From: Flavobacterium frigidarium DSM 17623
GTDB lineage: Bacteria; Bacteroidota; Bacteroidia; Flavobacteriales; Flavobacteriaceae
Length of the DNA: 64,000 bases
NCBI RefSeq assembly: GCF_000425505.1
Contig: NZ_AUDO01000004.1
Span: 248,001 to 312,000 of the forward strand
Reading direction: 5' to 3'
Shown here piece by piece: positions 25,564 through 35,139 of the stretch (position 1 is its first letter; every line of letters begins with the position of its first letter). The notes under the pieces were generated by a model. It searched no databases and was not told where the DNA came from. It saw only the letters and a list, made by a program, of their open reading frames with translations. Both the position numbers and the translations under genes were made by a program.

Positions 25564-26781
25564 TTATTCTGTAAATTGCAATGGTAAAATCATTATAAAG
25601 CTTGCTCCCGCTCCTACTTGGCTTTTAGCGGTAATCAATCCATTGTGCTTTTCAATAATCTTCTTAGCAATAGCTAAACCTATTCCGGTACCTTCATATA
25701 CTTTTCGATCACTAAGACTTTGAAAGATCATAAAAATCTTGTTCAAATATTGATCATCAAACCCAATACCATTGTCCTTTACCGTGATGCGACAGTAGCT
25801 TCCTTCCTCATTTATATTGCTATTAAAATCCCTGCTTTCAATTATCTCTGAACTCACATCAATCATAGGTGTAACTTCATCGTTAGTGAATTTCAATGAA
25901 TTTCCTATCAAGTTTTGAAACACCTGCCTAAGCTGTGTAGGTATCCCTTGAATTGTTGGCAATTTATTAATATTTATGATTGCTTTTTTAGTTTCTGTCA
26001 AATAATCAAAATCAATTAACACTTCCTCAATTAAATCATTTAGATTGACTTTTTCGGGAGTTACTTTTGCAGACAATCTTGAGTACTCTAATAAATCAGA
26101 AATTAGATTTTGCATTCTATCAGCAGCCTTTACGGTGCGATTTACATAATCAGTCCCTTTATCATCACTAACAAGATAGCGGTCTTTAATTATATTAATG
26201 AAGATTTGTATTTTACGCAGTGGCTCTTTTAAATCATGTGATACAACCCATGAGAACTGCTGCAATTCATGATTACGCAATTCTAGCTCTTCATTTTTTG
26301 CCACTAACTCTTTAGTGCGTTCTTTAATCTTAACTTCTAAATTTTCTTGAGCTTCCTTTCTAATTTCCACTTCCTTAGAAAGCAAGTCTTTAATATCTAG
26401 TAATTCTTTTTGTTGTTGGTATATTTTTAGGAAAGTTTTAACTTTAAGTATAAGTAAATCTGAATCTACAGGTTTTGTAATGTAGTCTACTCCACCTGTT
26501 TCATACCCCTTTGAAATAAATCTCTTTTGTTTATTTACTGCAGATAAAAAGATCACGGGAATATCCTTTGTTCGGTTATTACCTGCCAATATTTCTGCAA
26601 CTTCAAAGCCATCCATTCCAGGCATTTGAACATCCATGATAATAAGACTATAGTTGTACTTCAAGATTTTCTTCAAAGCTTCTTCACCTGATTCGGCGGT
26701 GTCAACTTCAAGATTGTGAAGTTCCAATATTTTTTTTAAAGCAATTATATTGGCATTTATATCATCTACGATTAGTATCAT
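25564..26781 (-). CDS. Receiver-linked histidine kinase
   Basis: 405 residues with the receiver first: acid pocket ILIVDDINANI, phosphoacceptor in LIIMDVQMPGMDGFE, Lys in ITKPVDSD. A coiled coil of about 45 residues follows (130-175), then HisKA (WVVSHDLKEPLRKI) and HATPase (QNLIGNSLKFTND, DNGIGFD, GTGIGLAIAKKI). It has no membrane segment. It lacks a sensor domain, so phosphorylation of its receiver by a partner kinase, probably the CHASE3 hybrid kinase 22 bases downstream, may gate its activity. It is the first gene of the five-gene operon. Confidence 0.92.
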   Translation of the reverse strand: MILIVDDINANIIALKKILELHNLEVDTAESGEEALKKILKYNYSLIIMDVQMPGMDGFEVAEILAGNNRTKDIPVIFLSAVNKQKRFISKGYETGGVDYITKPVDSDLLILKVKTFLKIYQQQKELLDIKDLLSKEVEIRKEAQENLEVKIKERTKELVAKNEELELRNHELQQFSWVVSHDLKEPLRKIQIFINIIKDRYLVSDDKGTDYVNRTVKAADRMQNLISDLLEYSRLSAKVTPEKVNLNDLIEEVLIDFDYLTETKKAIININKLPTIQGIPTQLRQVFQNLIGNSLKFTNDEVTPMIDVSSEIIESRDFNSNINEEGSYCRITVKDNGIGFDDQYLNKIFMIFQSLSDRKVYEGTGIGLAIAKKIIEKHNGLITAKSQVGAGASFIMILPLQFTE

Positions 26782-27319
26782 AATTTTTATTTCAGGTGTT
26801 TTTGTATCTCACAAAAACGGTGCATTAAGTGGTAGCAATTTTTACATAAATTGTGAAACAAAATCAAACTTATTAATTGCCTATTCAGAAAAAATTATAA
26901 ATTCACACCACTTGGTTCATTGTGATTTAAACTGTGGTGAAATTCTTTCATTATTCTCTGTACAAATAAGTCTACTTTATCGGCTCAAAAATAAATAAAA
27001 GAACTTATAAATTGTTGTAATATTAGGTGAATTTGTTGTAAAATCATCATGATATAAAAATAATATTTTTTGACATTATAATCTTATAACTTTTTATTAA
27101 AATTGTATAAATAAAAACACATTTGTTGTCAAAACGCCTATAAAATATATGCTTGGCAAAGATTTGCCTTAAATTCATAATGATGCTAAAATGTATAGTC
27201 TAATGAATGAAAAGTAACTACACACTCGGATTTTCTAGGTCAAAATCAATACTTTCCAATACATAAATTAGATAAAAATATCGCTCTATAATAAAGACAA
27301 AACCAACCATTATTTTTCT
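26782..27319. other. Divergent intergenic region, no gene seen
   Basis: 538 AT-rich bases between the signalling operon and the pentapeptide gene. A minus-strand TATTTTTG box (26993-26986) could be the operon promoter but leaves a leader of about 200 bases and has no clear -33 TTG. A small palindrome GGCAAAGATTTGCC lies at 27155-27168. No convincing reading frame. Confidence 0.45.
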
Positions 27320-27327
27320 TAAATTTG
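27320..27327 (+). promoter_or_regulatory. -7 box TAAATTTG of the pentapeptide-repeat gene
   Basis: TAnnTTTG match about 43 bases before the ATG at 27370. It overlaps the upstream in-frame TTG at 27325 and so rules that start out. Confidence 0.55.
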
Positions 27328-27369
27328 CACCAGAAAACATATTACTTTATCTACTATAAACACTTCACA

Positions 27370-27939
27370 ATGACTGCATATATATTAGATAAAACCTACA
27401 AAAATATAAATTACGAGCAAAATGATTTAAATCATCAAGAATTTGAAAGTTGTACGTTCAAATTTTGCAACTTTACTGTTTGTAATTTTATTGCAGTTAC
27501 ATTTATAGATTGTATTTTCACAGATTGTGATTTTTCTAATGCAATGATCAATCACGTTGCTTTTAGGAATGCTAATTTTAAAAATTGCACTATTATAGCT
27601 GTCAATTTCGCGATGTGTGACAAATTAATTTTCGAAATTAATTTTGATAACTGCAAACTTGATTTCTCAAAATTCTATGCTTTGAAGATGAAAAACACCA
27701 CTTTTAAAGATTGTAGTATTGTCGCAGTCGATTTCATGGATTGTGATTTGACCGATGCTTTATTTGCTAATTGTGATTTATACCGTTCAGAATTTGCTGG
27801 TGCAAAAGCTATACGAACAAATTTTTACACCAGTTACAATTACATTATTGATCCAAAGAAGACTGCAATTAAAAAAGCAAACTTTTCCCTATCAGCAGTT
27901 CATGGTTTACTTGCCAAACATGATATTGTCGTTGTATAA
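27370..27939 (+). CDS. Pentapeptide-repeat protein (McbG/Qnr-like fold)
   Basis: 189 residues built almost wholly of pentapeptide repeats with a central Phe or Leu every five residues (FESCTFKFCNFTVCNFIAVT, FIDCIFTDCDFSNA, FKDCSIVAVDFMDCDL). These fold as a right-handed square beta-helix. The C-terminal end YIIDPKKTAIKKANFS followed by a short LLAKHDIVVV helix is the pattern of McbG/Qnr-like DNA mimics that protect gyrase, though many relatives have no known role. It is Cys-rich (about one in twelve residues), typical of cytoplasmic members. Start at the ATG at 27370, since a -7 box covers the upstream TTG. Confidence 0.85.
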   Translation: MTAYILDKTYKNINYEQNDLNHQEFESCTFKFCNFTVCNFIAVTFIDCIFTDCDFSNAMINHVAFRNANFKNCTIIAVNFAMCDKLIFEINFDNCKLDFSKFYALKMKNTTFKDCSIVAVDFMDCDLTDALFANCDLYRSEFAGAKAIRTNFYTSYNYIIDPKKTAIKKANFSLSAVHGLLAKHDIVVV

Positions 27940-27988
27940 TTTTTTCTTAAATCAAAAATCATCATTTTTTACTGTTTATAAAATTCAC

Positions 27989-27996
27989 TAAATTTG
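27989..27996 (+). promoter_or_regulatory. -7 box TAAATTTG of aguB
   Basis: TAnnTTTG match 19 bases before the ATG at 28015; it covers the in-frame TTG at 27994. Confidence 0.55.
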
Positions 27997-28014
27997 TACA
28001 CTAAAATCAATACT

Positions 28015-28902
28015 ATGTCAAACAAAAAATATAAAATTGCAGTTATTCAGTTGAACTTAAATGACGTTGCCGAAAACAACCTCAAAAAATGTATGAGCTG
28101 GGTAAGAGATGCTGCAAATCAAGGAGCAGAAGTAATTACGTTACCAGAATTATACAGCAGCCATTATTTTTGTCAAAGTGAAGACGTTGATAATTTCGAA
28201 ATTGCCGAGCCATTATATAGTACTTCATTTATAGCATTTAGCGCTTTAGCAAAAGAATTAGGAGTGGTAATTATTGTTCCTTTTTTCGAAAAAAGAATGG
28301 CAGGAATTTACCACAATAGTGCTTATATCATAGACACTGATGGTTCAGAAGCTGGTTTATACAGAAAAATGCACATACCAGATGACCCACATTTCTACGA
28401 AAAATTCTATTTTACACCTGGAGATTTAGGTTTTAAAACGATTCCTACTAAAAAAGGAAAAGTAGGTACTTTAATTTGCTGGGATCAATGGTATCCAGAA
28501 GCAGCTCGTTTAACTGCTTTGCAAGGTGCAGAAGTTTTATTCTACCCTACAGCTATAGGATGGCACCCAGGTGAAAAAGAACAGTACGGAACAAATCAGT
28601 ACGGTGCTTGGATGAACGTTATGAAAGGTCACGCCGTGGCAAATGGAGTTTATGTTGCTGCTGCCAATAGAATAGGTTTAGAGAAATATTTACCAGATAC
28701 TGACGGAATCGAATTCTGGGGAGCATCATTTATTGCAGGTCCTCAAGGAGAAATTTTAGCACAAGCTTCACATGATAAAGAAGAAATTCTAATCGCAGAA
28801 GTTGACTTAGATGTTCAAGAAAATATTCGTCAAAACTGGCCGTTTTTTAGAGACCGTAGAATTGACGCTTTTGGAGATATTACTAAAAGAGCCATTGACT
28901 AA
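28015..28902 (+). CDS. aguB: N-carbamoylputrescine amidase
   Basis: A 295-residue nitrilase-superfamily hydrolase. The Glu-Lys-Cys triad is visible: Glu in ITLPELYSSHYF, Lys in GLYRKMHIPDDPHFYEKFYF, and Cys in GTLICWDQWYPEAAR. The HIPDDPHFYEKFYFTPGD region and GWHPGEKEQYG are characteristic of AguB, which converts N-carbamoylputrescine to putrescine, CO2 and ammonia in the cytoplasm. The next gene encodes agmatine deiminase, so the two steps from agmatine to putrescine are adjacent. The genes are separated by a terminator and each has its own promoter. Start set at the ATG 28015 by the -7 box. Confidence 0.94.
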   Translation: MSNKKYKIAVIQLNLNDVAENNLKKCMSWVRDAANQGAEVITLPELYSSHYFCQSEDVDNFEIAEPLYSTSFIAFSALAKELGVVIIVPFFEKRMAGIYHNSAYIIDTDGSEAGLYRKMHIPDDPHFYEKFYFTPGDLGFKTIPTKKGKVGTLICWDQWYPEAARLTALQGAEVLFYPTAIGWHPGEKEQYGTNQYGAWMNVMKGHAVANGVYVAAANRIGLEKYLPDTDGIEFWGASFIAGPQGEILAQASHDKEEILIAEVDLDVQENIRQNWPFFRDRRIDAFGDITKRAID

Positions 28903-28935
28903 TTGCTCTTAAAAATTATAAAACACTTTTTGTTG

Positions 28936-28967
28936 AAAGGACTAAAGCATCTCGCTTTAGTCCTTTT
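28936..28967 (+). terminator. Terminator after aguB
   Basis: Perfect 13-bp stem AAAGGACTAAAGC with GCTTTAGTCCTTT, 5-base loop, T run. Confidence 0.9.
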
Positions 28968-29139
28968 CTGTTATAAATAAAGTTCTTTTTAAATTATTTC
29001 TTCTAATTATTGAATTGTATCATTCAAAAACTAATCTACTTATTTGGGTAAAATCACACATTACTGGAGTAAAAAACACCTAATAGAGTTCAATTTTAGC
29101 TTCATTTTATATTTTTACTTACCGTAAATAAAATAAAAA

Positions 29140-29162
29140 TTGTTCTCGAATGTTTACCTTTG
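29140..29162 (+). promoter_or_regulatory. aguA promoter: TTG and TACCTTTG
   Basis: -7 box TACCTTTG at 29155-29162 with TTG at 29140-29142; spacing is slightly shorter than usual for the -33 element. It lies 22 bases before the aguA ATG. Confidence 0.5.
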
Positions 29163-29184
29163 TACTTTGTAATCGAAAATTATT

Positions 29185-30228
29185 ATGACTGAAAATAACA
29201 GAAGGTTTCCTGCAGAATGGGAAAATCAACAAGGAATATTACTTTGCTTTCCACACAACGGAAAAGATTGGCCTGGAAAATATGAAGCGATTCAATGGGC
29301 TTTTATAGAATTCATAAAAAAGGTGGCTGCTTATGAAACAGTTTACTTAATTGTAGCCGACACAAAACTTAAAGAAAAAGTTACTGAAATGCTCGAAATG
29401 GCTAAAGTTGAATTAGACACCATTTCGTTCATTATCCAAAAAACAAATAGAAGTTGGATGCGTGATTCAGGTCCTATCATCGTGAGAAACGGAGACAAGA
29501 GAGAAGCTTTGAATTTCAACTTTAATGGTTGGGCAAAATATAAAAATCATCAATTAGACAGACAAGTTCCAGCAACAGTAGCCAATGCTTTATCTCTACC
29601 ATTAACGCAAGTGATGTATAAAGGGAAGCCTGTAATTGTAGAAGGTGGAGCCATCGATGTTAACGGTAGAGGAACACTACTTACTTCAGAGGAATGTTTA
29701 ATGCACCCTAGTATTCAAGTGCGTAATCCAGGTTTTACAAAGGCTGATTATGAGGCTGTTTTCAAAGAATATTTAGGAGTTACAAATGTGATTTGGTTAG
29801 CAGATGGCGTTCAAGGTGACGACACGCATGGGCACGTCGATGATCTTAGTCGTTTTATTAATGAGGATACCATAGTAACAATTGTTGAAACGAATGCAGA
29901 AAGTGCTAACTACAAGCCATTACAGGAAAATTTAAAACGATTGCAAGAAGCCAAATTAGAGAATGGTAAATCTCCAGTAATCGTAGCGTTACCAATGCCT
30001 AAACAAATCGACTTTGAAGATTTGACATTGCCGGCTAGTTATGCTAATTTTTTAATATTGAACAAATGTGTTTTGGTGCCTACTTTTAATGATATTAACG
30101 ATCGCAAAGCTTTGAACATATTAGCAGAGTGCTTCCCTGATAGAGAAGTAATCGGTATTAGTGCAATTGATTTGATTTGGGGACTAGGAACTTTACATTG
30201 TTTGAGTCAACAAATTCCTGCTGAATAA
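29185..30228 (+). CDS. aguA: Agmatine deiminase
   Basis: 347 residues of the peptidyl-arginine-deiminase-like (PPADALP) fold. Typical motifs are FPAEWENQQGILLCFPHNGKDW, WMRDSGPIIV, the His-Asp site in GDDTHGHVDDLSRF, and the catalytic Cys near the C-terminus in GTLHCLSQQ. It turns agmatine into N-carbamoylputrescine and ammonia. With aguB just upstream it completes putrescine synthesis. The length fits the family (about 345-370). It is followed by a terminator shared with the converging peptidase gene. Confidence 0.94.
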   Translation: MTENNRRFPAEWENQQGILLCFPHNGKDWPGKYEAIQWAFIEFIKKVAAYETVYLIVADTKLKEKVTEMLEMAKVELDTISFIIQKTNRSWMRDSGPIIVRNGDKREALNFNFNGWAKYKNHQLDRQVPATVANALSLPLTQVMYKGKPVIVEGGAIDVNGRGTLLTSEECLMHPSIQVRNPGFTKADYEAVFKEYLGVTNVIWLADGVQGDDTHGHVDDLSRFINEDTIVTIVETNAESANYKPLQENLKRLQEAKLENGKSPVIVALPMPKQIDFEDLTLPASYANFLILNKCVLVPTFNDINDRKALNILAECFPDREVIGISAIDLIWGLGTLHCLSQQIPAE

Positions 30229-30255
30229 AATGCTTAGGACGATTTAATTATACAA

Positions 30256-30284
30256 AAAAACACCAGCTATAGGCTGGTGTTTTT
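30256..30284. terminator. Bidirectional terminator between aguA and the M1 peptidase gene
   Basis: Stem AAAAACACCAGC with GCTGGTGTTTTT and 5-base loop; A and T tracts allow both directions. Confidence 0.9.
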
Positions 30285-30311
30285 GTTTTAAAAACAGAAT
30301 AACATTTGTTA

Positions 30312-32579
30312 TTATTTATCTTTTGTAAACGGAATTTTTTGATCTGCACTGATGATCATATCAAAACCATCTTTATTATCATTAAATTGAAATTGTAATC
30401 CTGCTCTTTTAGATTCGAATAAATCTTTACCAATAGGCTCTACTGTAAAGTCAGGGTAATCAGTAATGGCAACATTTAAAACACTATTTTTCTCTGAGAA
30501 TATAATTTTGATTGGCGCCCTACTGTTAGAGTAAGTTCCTAAATAACCATCAAGTATAATATCTTTTTCAACTTCACCCGTTGCAGAAGACCAAATGTTA
30601 TTCTCAGGATTATTATCTGGTAAAACATGCTGCGGGTCTAGCGTGATGCTATCAACTTCTTCTGTTGATTCATGCTTAAATGACCATGAAGTATTTCTCT
30701 GCCAAACTTCAACTGGCAAATTAATGCGATCTACTTTACCACTTTTTAATTTTACATCAATAATAACAGGCATAGGCATTTTTTCGAAGTTTTCGACAGT
30801 AATTACCACTCCTTTACTTGGATCATTTTTAACGTATTTTACTCCAGTGATTCCCTGATCAAACTTCCAATTGTATTGAAACCAACCTCTCCAAAACCAA
30901 CCTAAATCTTCTCCAGCAACGTTCTCCATTGTTCTAAAGAAATCATCTGGTGTGGGATGTTTAAAAGCCCATCTATCAACATAAGTACGGAAAGCAAGAT
31001 CAAATCTTTCTGGCCCTAACACTTGTTCTCTTAGAATAACCAATCCTGAACTTGGCTTTGCATACAATAGTAAACCAATGTTTCCTTCAAGCATGTTATC
31101 AGGACTACTCATAATCGTTTCTAACTTATCATTAGTATATCTGTCTGCTAATTTATTTAAGTCTGAGGCTGGTGATTTGTATTCGCCATTATTAAACGCC
31201 TCTGTACTTAGTGAATTAATGAAAGTATTGAACCCTTCATCCATCCATCCAAATAAACGCTCGTTTGAACCTACTATCATTGGGAACCAGTTGTGACCAA
31301 ATTCATGATCTGTAACTCCCCACAAATCTTCACCTTTAGACTCCCAGCTACAAAAAACAATTCCGGGATATTCCATTCCACCTTCGTTTCCTGCTACGTT
31401 TGTCGCAACGGGATACGTGTACTCCATCCATTTTTCAGAGTAATGTTCGATTGATCCTTTCACATATTCAGTTGAGCGACCATAAGCTCCCTCACCTGCA
31501 CTTTCCACTGGATATGCCGATAATGCTAAGGACTTTTTACCACTTGGCAAGTTTATTTTTGCTCCATCTAAAATAAAAGCAGCTGAAGATGCCCAAGATA
31601 AATCTCTTGCATTTTTTAATTTATAGTGCCACGTTTTAGTTGCTGTTGAATTTGTTTTAGACAATGCTTCCACTTCTTCTGCTGTGCGAATCATCACTGT
31701 TTTGTCACTCGTTTTTGCTTTAGCCAATCTGCTTTGCTCCACTGAGCTGTACACCGCTGTAGGATTAACTAGCTCACCAGAAGAAACTACAATATGATTT
31801 GCAGGTGCTGTGATATTAAGATCAAAATCACCATACTCTAAATAAAATTCAGATGCTCCTAAATAAGGATTTGTGTTCCATCCGCGTACATCGTCATACA
31901 CACACATGCGTGGGTACCATTGCGCGATTGTAAATATTTTTCCGTTCTTAGTATCTAGAACTCCGGTACGATCTGATCCTTCTTTTGGAGAAATATACGA
32001 GAATTCAATTTTAATTCTAACAGTTCCTCCTTCTGCCTTTAATTCTTCAGGAAGAAAAACTTGCATTCTTGTGTCTGTTACTAAATATTTTGCATCAACT
32101 TCATTGACTTTACCTTTTACGGAATTGATGATTTTTACAGATTTTATTTTATGACCTCCATCAAAATCTTCACCTTGAGCGCCGTTACGACTACCTGTAA
32201 GGGGCACAACAGCATTTCCTCTTGAATCAGCTTTAAATAAATTTTGATCTACGTTCATCCAAACAAATTTCATTTTATCAGGACTGTTGTTGGTGTACGT
32301 AATAATATCAGTACCTACGATTTCATTATTTTCAGCGTTTAGTTTAGCTGTAAGCACATAATCAGCTCTATTTTGCCAATATTCCGCTCCCGGCTGTCCG
32401 CTAGCAGATCGTGTTGTCGTACCATTTTTAGAGTAAAAAAATGGTGCAAAAGCATCATGATAATTGTAATTTGAAACTGGCACATCCTTTGTTTTTGCTG
32501 GCTCATTTTGAGCATAAACAGAAGAAACACCTACTAATATAGCCATTTGAAGTATGACTTTGAACCTAATATTTTTCAT
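30312..32579 (-). CDS. Secreted M1-family zinc metallopeptidase
   Basis: 755 residues with a signal peptide ([20 protein letters not shown], ending near VYAQ). The zinc site HEFGHNWFP (His about 425) fits HExxH, and the third ligand Glu lies 18 residues on in WMDEGFNTF. The GAMEN-type exopeptidase motif of M1 enzymes appears as [10 protein letters not shown]. It has a beta-rich N-terminal domain (residues about 60-320). It probably degrades peptides outside the inner membrane. I use the ATG at 32579; the longer reading from a TTG at 32600 would place polar residues before the signal. Monocistronic. Confidence 0.9.
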   Translation of the reverse strand: MKNIRFKVILQMAILVGVSSVYAQNEPAKTKDVPVSNYNYHDAFAPFFYSKNGTTTRSASGQPGAEYWQNRADYVLTAKLNAENNEIVGTDIITYTNNSPDKMKFVWMNVDQNLFKADSRGNAVVPLTGSRNGAQGEDFDGGHKIKSVKIINSVKGKVNEVDAKYLVTDTRMQVFLPEELKAEGGTVRIKIEFSYISPKEGSDRTGVLDTKNGKIFTIAQWYPRMCVYDDVRGWNTNPYLGASEFYLEYGDFDLNITAPANHIVVSSGELVNPTAVYSSVEQSRLAKAKTSDKTVMIRTAEEVEALSKTNSTATKTWHYKLKNARDLSWASSAAFILDGAKINLPSGKKSLALSAYPVESAGEGAYGRSTEYVKGSIEHYSEKWMEYTYPVATNVAGNEGGMEYPGIVFCSWESKGEDLWGVTDHEFGHNWFPMIVGSNERLFGWMDEGFNTFINSLSTEAFNNGEYKSPASDLNKLADRYTNDKLETIMSSPDNMLEGNIGLLLYAKPSSGLVILREQVLGPERFDLAFRTYVDRWAFKHPTPDDFFRTMENVAGEDLGWFWRGWFQYNWKFDQGITGVKYVKNDPSKGVVITVENFEKMPMPVIIDVKLKSGKVDRINLPVEVWQRNTSWSFKHESTEEVDSITLDPQHVLPDNNPENNIWSSATGEVEKDIILDGYLGTYSNSRAPIKIIFSEKNSVLNVAITDYPDFTVEPIGKDLFESKRAGLQFQFNDNKDGFDMIISADQKIPFTKDK

Positions 32580-32758
32580 GTGTTTGAATTTTACAACCAA
32601 ATTAGCAAAAAAAAAGAGAACGCTAAATAAAATATAGATTAAGGTGCAAAATTTAAGAGAATATTATTTAATGAATGATTAATTGCACATCAATCCCAAA
32701 ATCTGAAATTTTAAAAATATCTTTACAGTATTCAATGACACTATAATTTAAAGACGCG

Positions 32759-33613
32759 ATGACGACTACCATTTCAAATTCAATGCTTTCAGTAGAAATA
32801 AAACACGCTGGAGCCGAACTTTGTTCGATTATAAAAAGAGAAAATAATAGGGAATATATGTGGCAAGCAGATCCAGATTTTTGGGGCAAGCACTCCCCTA
32901 TTTTATTTCCAATTGTGGGAACTTTAAAAAACAATACTTATAGCTATAATGAAACCGACTATACTTTATCAAGACATGGTTTTGCAAGAGATTTAACTTT
33001 TGAGCTTATCGATAAAAAAGAAGATAGCGTGACATTTTCTTTGCTTTCGAATGAAACGACTTTAAAAGTTTATCCATTTGCTTTCGAATTGCAAATTAAA
33101 TATTCATTAGACAATGCTTCTCTAAAAATTGAATATACTGTTATTAATAATGGTGACACAAATTTGCCATTCTCTATTGGTGCTCATCCAGCATTTTCTT
33201 TACCCCTAGATTTTGAGAACTACAAATTAGAATTCGAAAAAGAAGAAAAGCTAACGTACCATTTACTAGAAGATAACTTACTTTCAAATGTTACTGAGCT
33301 CCTTGAATCAACTGATAAAAAAGTAGCTTTAAAATACTCTTTATTTGAAAGAGACGCGTTAATTTTTAAAACCTTGAAATCAAATTCGATAACGATAATT
33401 GAAGACGACAAACCATTACTAGCTATGCATTACGATAACTTTCCACACATGGGAATTTGGACAATGCAGAAGGCGCCATTTTTATGTATTGAACCTTGGT
33501 ACGGCTACTCAGATACAACTGAAGCTACTGGAAAAATAGTAGATAAAGAGGGAATTCAAACCATTGTGGCTGCTGACACGTTTGCAACAGCATACAGTAT
33601 CGAAATTTTATAA
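32759..33613 (+). CDS. Aldose 1-epimerase-like protein (galactose mutarotase fold)
   Basis: 284 residues with motifs of the cytoplasmic YeaD/LacX branch: YMWQADPDFWGKHSPILFP near the start, HGFARDLTFEL, the catalytic His region IGAHPAFSLPLD, and LCIEPWYGYSDT with Glu near the C-terminus. It interconverts anomers of a hexose or hexose-6-phosphate; the substrate is not fixed by sequence. The start ATG follows directly on an AT-rich leader. The acetyltransferase gene starts 15 bases after its stop, so they may share a transcript. Confidence 0.88.
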   Translation: MTTTISNSMLSVEIKHAGAELCSIIKRENNREYMWQADPDFWGKHSPILFPIVGTLKNNTYSYNETDYTLSRHGFARDLTFELIDKKEDSVTFSLLSNETTLKVYPFAFELQIKYSLDNASLKIEYTVINNGDTNLPFSIGAHPAFSLPLDFENYKLEFEKEEKLTYHLLEDNLLSNVTELLESTDKKVALKYSLFERDALIFKTLKSNSITIIEDDKPLLAMHYDNFPHMGIWTMQKAPFLCIEPWYGYSDTTEATGKIVDKEGIQTIVAADTFATAYSIEIL

Positions 33614-33628
33614 TCGAAAATATACATT

Positions 33629-34192
33629 ATGCTCACCTTAAATTTTAATCCGTTTCCAAATTTAGAAACTGAACGTTTGTTATTAAGAAGAGTGCTTCTA
33701 TCTGATGTCAACGAAGTTTTTGCTTTACGATCTAATGAGGAAGTGATGAAATACATCCCTAGGCCCATAGCAAATACTATTGCTGACGCAGCAGCGCACA
33801 TAGAAACCATTGATAATACTATTGATAACAATGAAGGAATTAATTGGGCAATCACATTAAAAGGCAGCAATCAGTTAATAGGATTGATTGGGCATTATCG
33901 CATACAACCTAATAATTATCGGGCCGAGGTTGGTTACATCCTCAATCCGTCTTTTCAAAGGCAGGGAATTATTGTGGAAGCGATGAAAGAAGTAATGGAA
34001 TATGGATTTAAAGAAATGAAATTACACTCTATTGAAGCGGTAATAGATCCTAATAATAGTGGCTCTGAAAAAGTTTTAATTAAAAGCGGATTTAAAAAAG
34101 AAGCACACTTTATTGAAAATCAATTTTATCAAGGTAAATTTTTAGACACTGTTGTCTATTCGCTGCGCAATAATCAATCTGAAGAAATTTAA
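33629..34192 (+). CDS. GNAT-family N-acetyltransferase, RimJ/RimL-like
   Basis: 187 residues starting FPNLETERLLLRRVLLSD, the standard RimJ/RimL opening, followed by EVGYILNPSFQRQGIIVEAM, where the acetyl-CoA pyrophosphate loop (RxxGxx) reads RQGIIV. It ends KKEAHFIENQFYQGKFLDTVVYS. Members acetylate N-termini of ribosomal proteins or small amines; which applies here is unknown. It lies just after the epimerase gene on the same strand. Confidence 0.87.
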   Translation: MLTLNFNPFPNLETERLLLRRVLLSDVNEVFALRSNEEVMKYIPRPIANTIADAAAHIETIDNTIDNNEGINWAITLKGSNQLIGLIGHYRIQPNNYRAEVGYILNPSFQRQGIIVEAMKEVMEYGFKEMKLHSIEAVIDPNNSGSEKVLIKSGFKKEAHFIENQFYQGKFLDTVVYSLRNNQSEEI

Positions 34193-34290
34193 TTCTCCTA
34201 TTTAGATACTAAAACTACTCCATTTGTGTTTACCTTAAAAACAATTAGTACCGATAAGATTTATAAATAATTTCGGTTAATAAAACTACT

Positions 34291-34842
34291 ATGAAGAAAA
34301 TTATTATGTTCGCGATACTCCTAGCAAGTATCTCTTCTCAAAGTCAAACCTATGTAAAAGTAAATGCAATGACTACATTATTGACTATACCTAATGTTGC
34401 TATCGAGACTAAGGTAGGAGAAAAATCTACTTTAAATTTTGATGCCTTAGGTTCGTTTTGGCAATCTGTCAATGGAAAGCCACGTGAATTTTACACCCTA
34501 ACTGCAGAATACCGCTACCATTTTAAAGCCACAGATGATGGTTTGTATGTGGGTAGTCATGTAGGTGTAAGCAAATATAATTTCCAAAAATGGAATTATC
34601 TAAACACAGACAACTACGAAGTAGGAAAAGGCTACTTTGTGGGAGCCACTCTAGGTTATAAAGCAAAACTAAATGATAAGTTTTATTTAGACTGTTTTTT
34701 AGGCGGTGGCTGGCATCAAGGGTTTTATAAAGGATATCACATTAGTGATGGAACACGATATGACTCCGCTAAAAATTACAACAAAAGTGGTGAATGGTTC
34801 CCTTATAGAGGCGGTGTCATGATTTCATATAAATTAAACTAA
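34291..34842 (+). CDS. Outer-membrane beta-barrel protein of the DUF3575 type
   Basis: 183 residues with a signal peptide (cleavage near SSQSQ, residue 19). The pattern VKVNAMTTLLTIPNVAIETKV, FYTLTAEYRYHF, GLYVGSHVGVSKYN, GYFVGATLGYK and WFPYRGGVMISYKLN shows alternating strands of a small barrel as in DUF3575. No function is known. It ends with the aromatic/hydrophobic strand usual for outer-membrane proteins. Its stop overlaps the end of the converging VF530 gene by four bases. Confidence 0.78.
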   Translation: MKKIIMFAILLASISSQSQTYVKVNAMTTLLTIPNVAIETKVGEKSTLNFDALGSFWQSVNGKPREFYTLTAEYRYHFKATDDGLYVGSHVGVSKYNFQKWNYLNTDNYEVGKGYFVGATLGYKAKLNDKFYLDCFLGGGWHQGFYKGYHISDGTRYDSAKNYNKSGEWFPYRGGVMISYKLN

Positions 34843-35069
34843 GAAGTAAACTTTGTATAATTTGAGATATAAAGTTCTTCTACTTGCTTTCTAGCCCAAT
34901 CTGTTTTTCTTAAAAAAGTTAAGCTTGATTTTATACTAGGGTTGTCATTAAAGCATTTAATTTTAACTAATTCTCCTAAGGTATCAAAACCAAAGTGTGC
35001 TTCTAATTGCTCTACAATTGTCTTGAGTGTTACGCCGTGTAAAGGGTCTTTTGAATTTTGTTTTTCCAT
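34839..35069 (-). CDS. VF530-family DNA-binding protein (DUF2132)
   Basis: 76 residues. KDPLHGVTLKTIVEQLEAHF, IKCFNDNPSIKSSLTFLRKT and WARKQVEELYI match the VF530 family almost completely; the family is small, helical and binds double-stranded DNA in vitro. Its role is unknown. It diverges from smpB with about 70 bases between the starts and converges on the DUF3575 gene. Confidence 0.9.
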   Translation of the reverse strand: MEKQNSKDPLHGVTLKTIVEQLEAHFGFDTLGELVKIKCFNDNPSIKSSLTFLRKTDWARKQVEELYISNYTKFTS

Positions 35070-35124
35070 GTGGCAAATTTATGCCAATTTTATAAAAAAA
35101 ATTGCTGATTCATGCATTTGTTGT

Positions 35125-35132
35125 TACATTTG
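35125..35132 (+). promoter_or_regulatory. -7 box TACATTTG of smpB
   Basis: TAnnTTTG match ending eight bases before the smpB ATG (35140), so the transcript would be leaderless or nearly so. Confidence 0.5.
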
Positions 35133-35139
35133 TCATCCT

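Noticed and set aside
26750..26998. 82-codon plus-strand frame
   Set aside because: It begins inside the kinase gene in antisense and has no protein-like features; the rest is AT-rich intergenic sequence.
27155..27168. Palindrome GGCAAAGATTTGCC
   Set aside because: A single short palindrome without partner copies or a promoter at a fitting distance; not enough to call an operator.
34942..35139. Upstream extension of smpB by 66 codons
   Set aside because: The extension is antisense to the VF530 gene and lies before the smpB promoter box; SmpB proteins start at MLKTVN.
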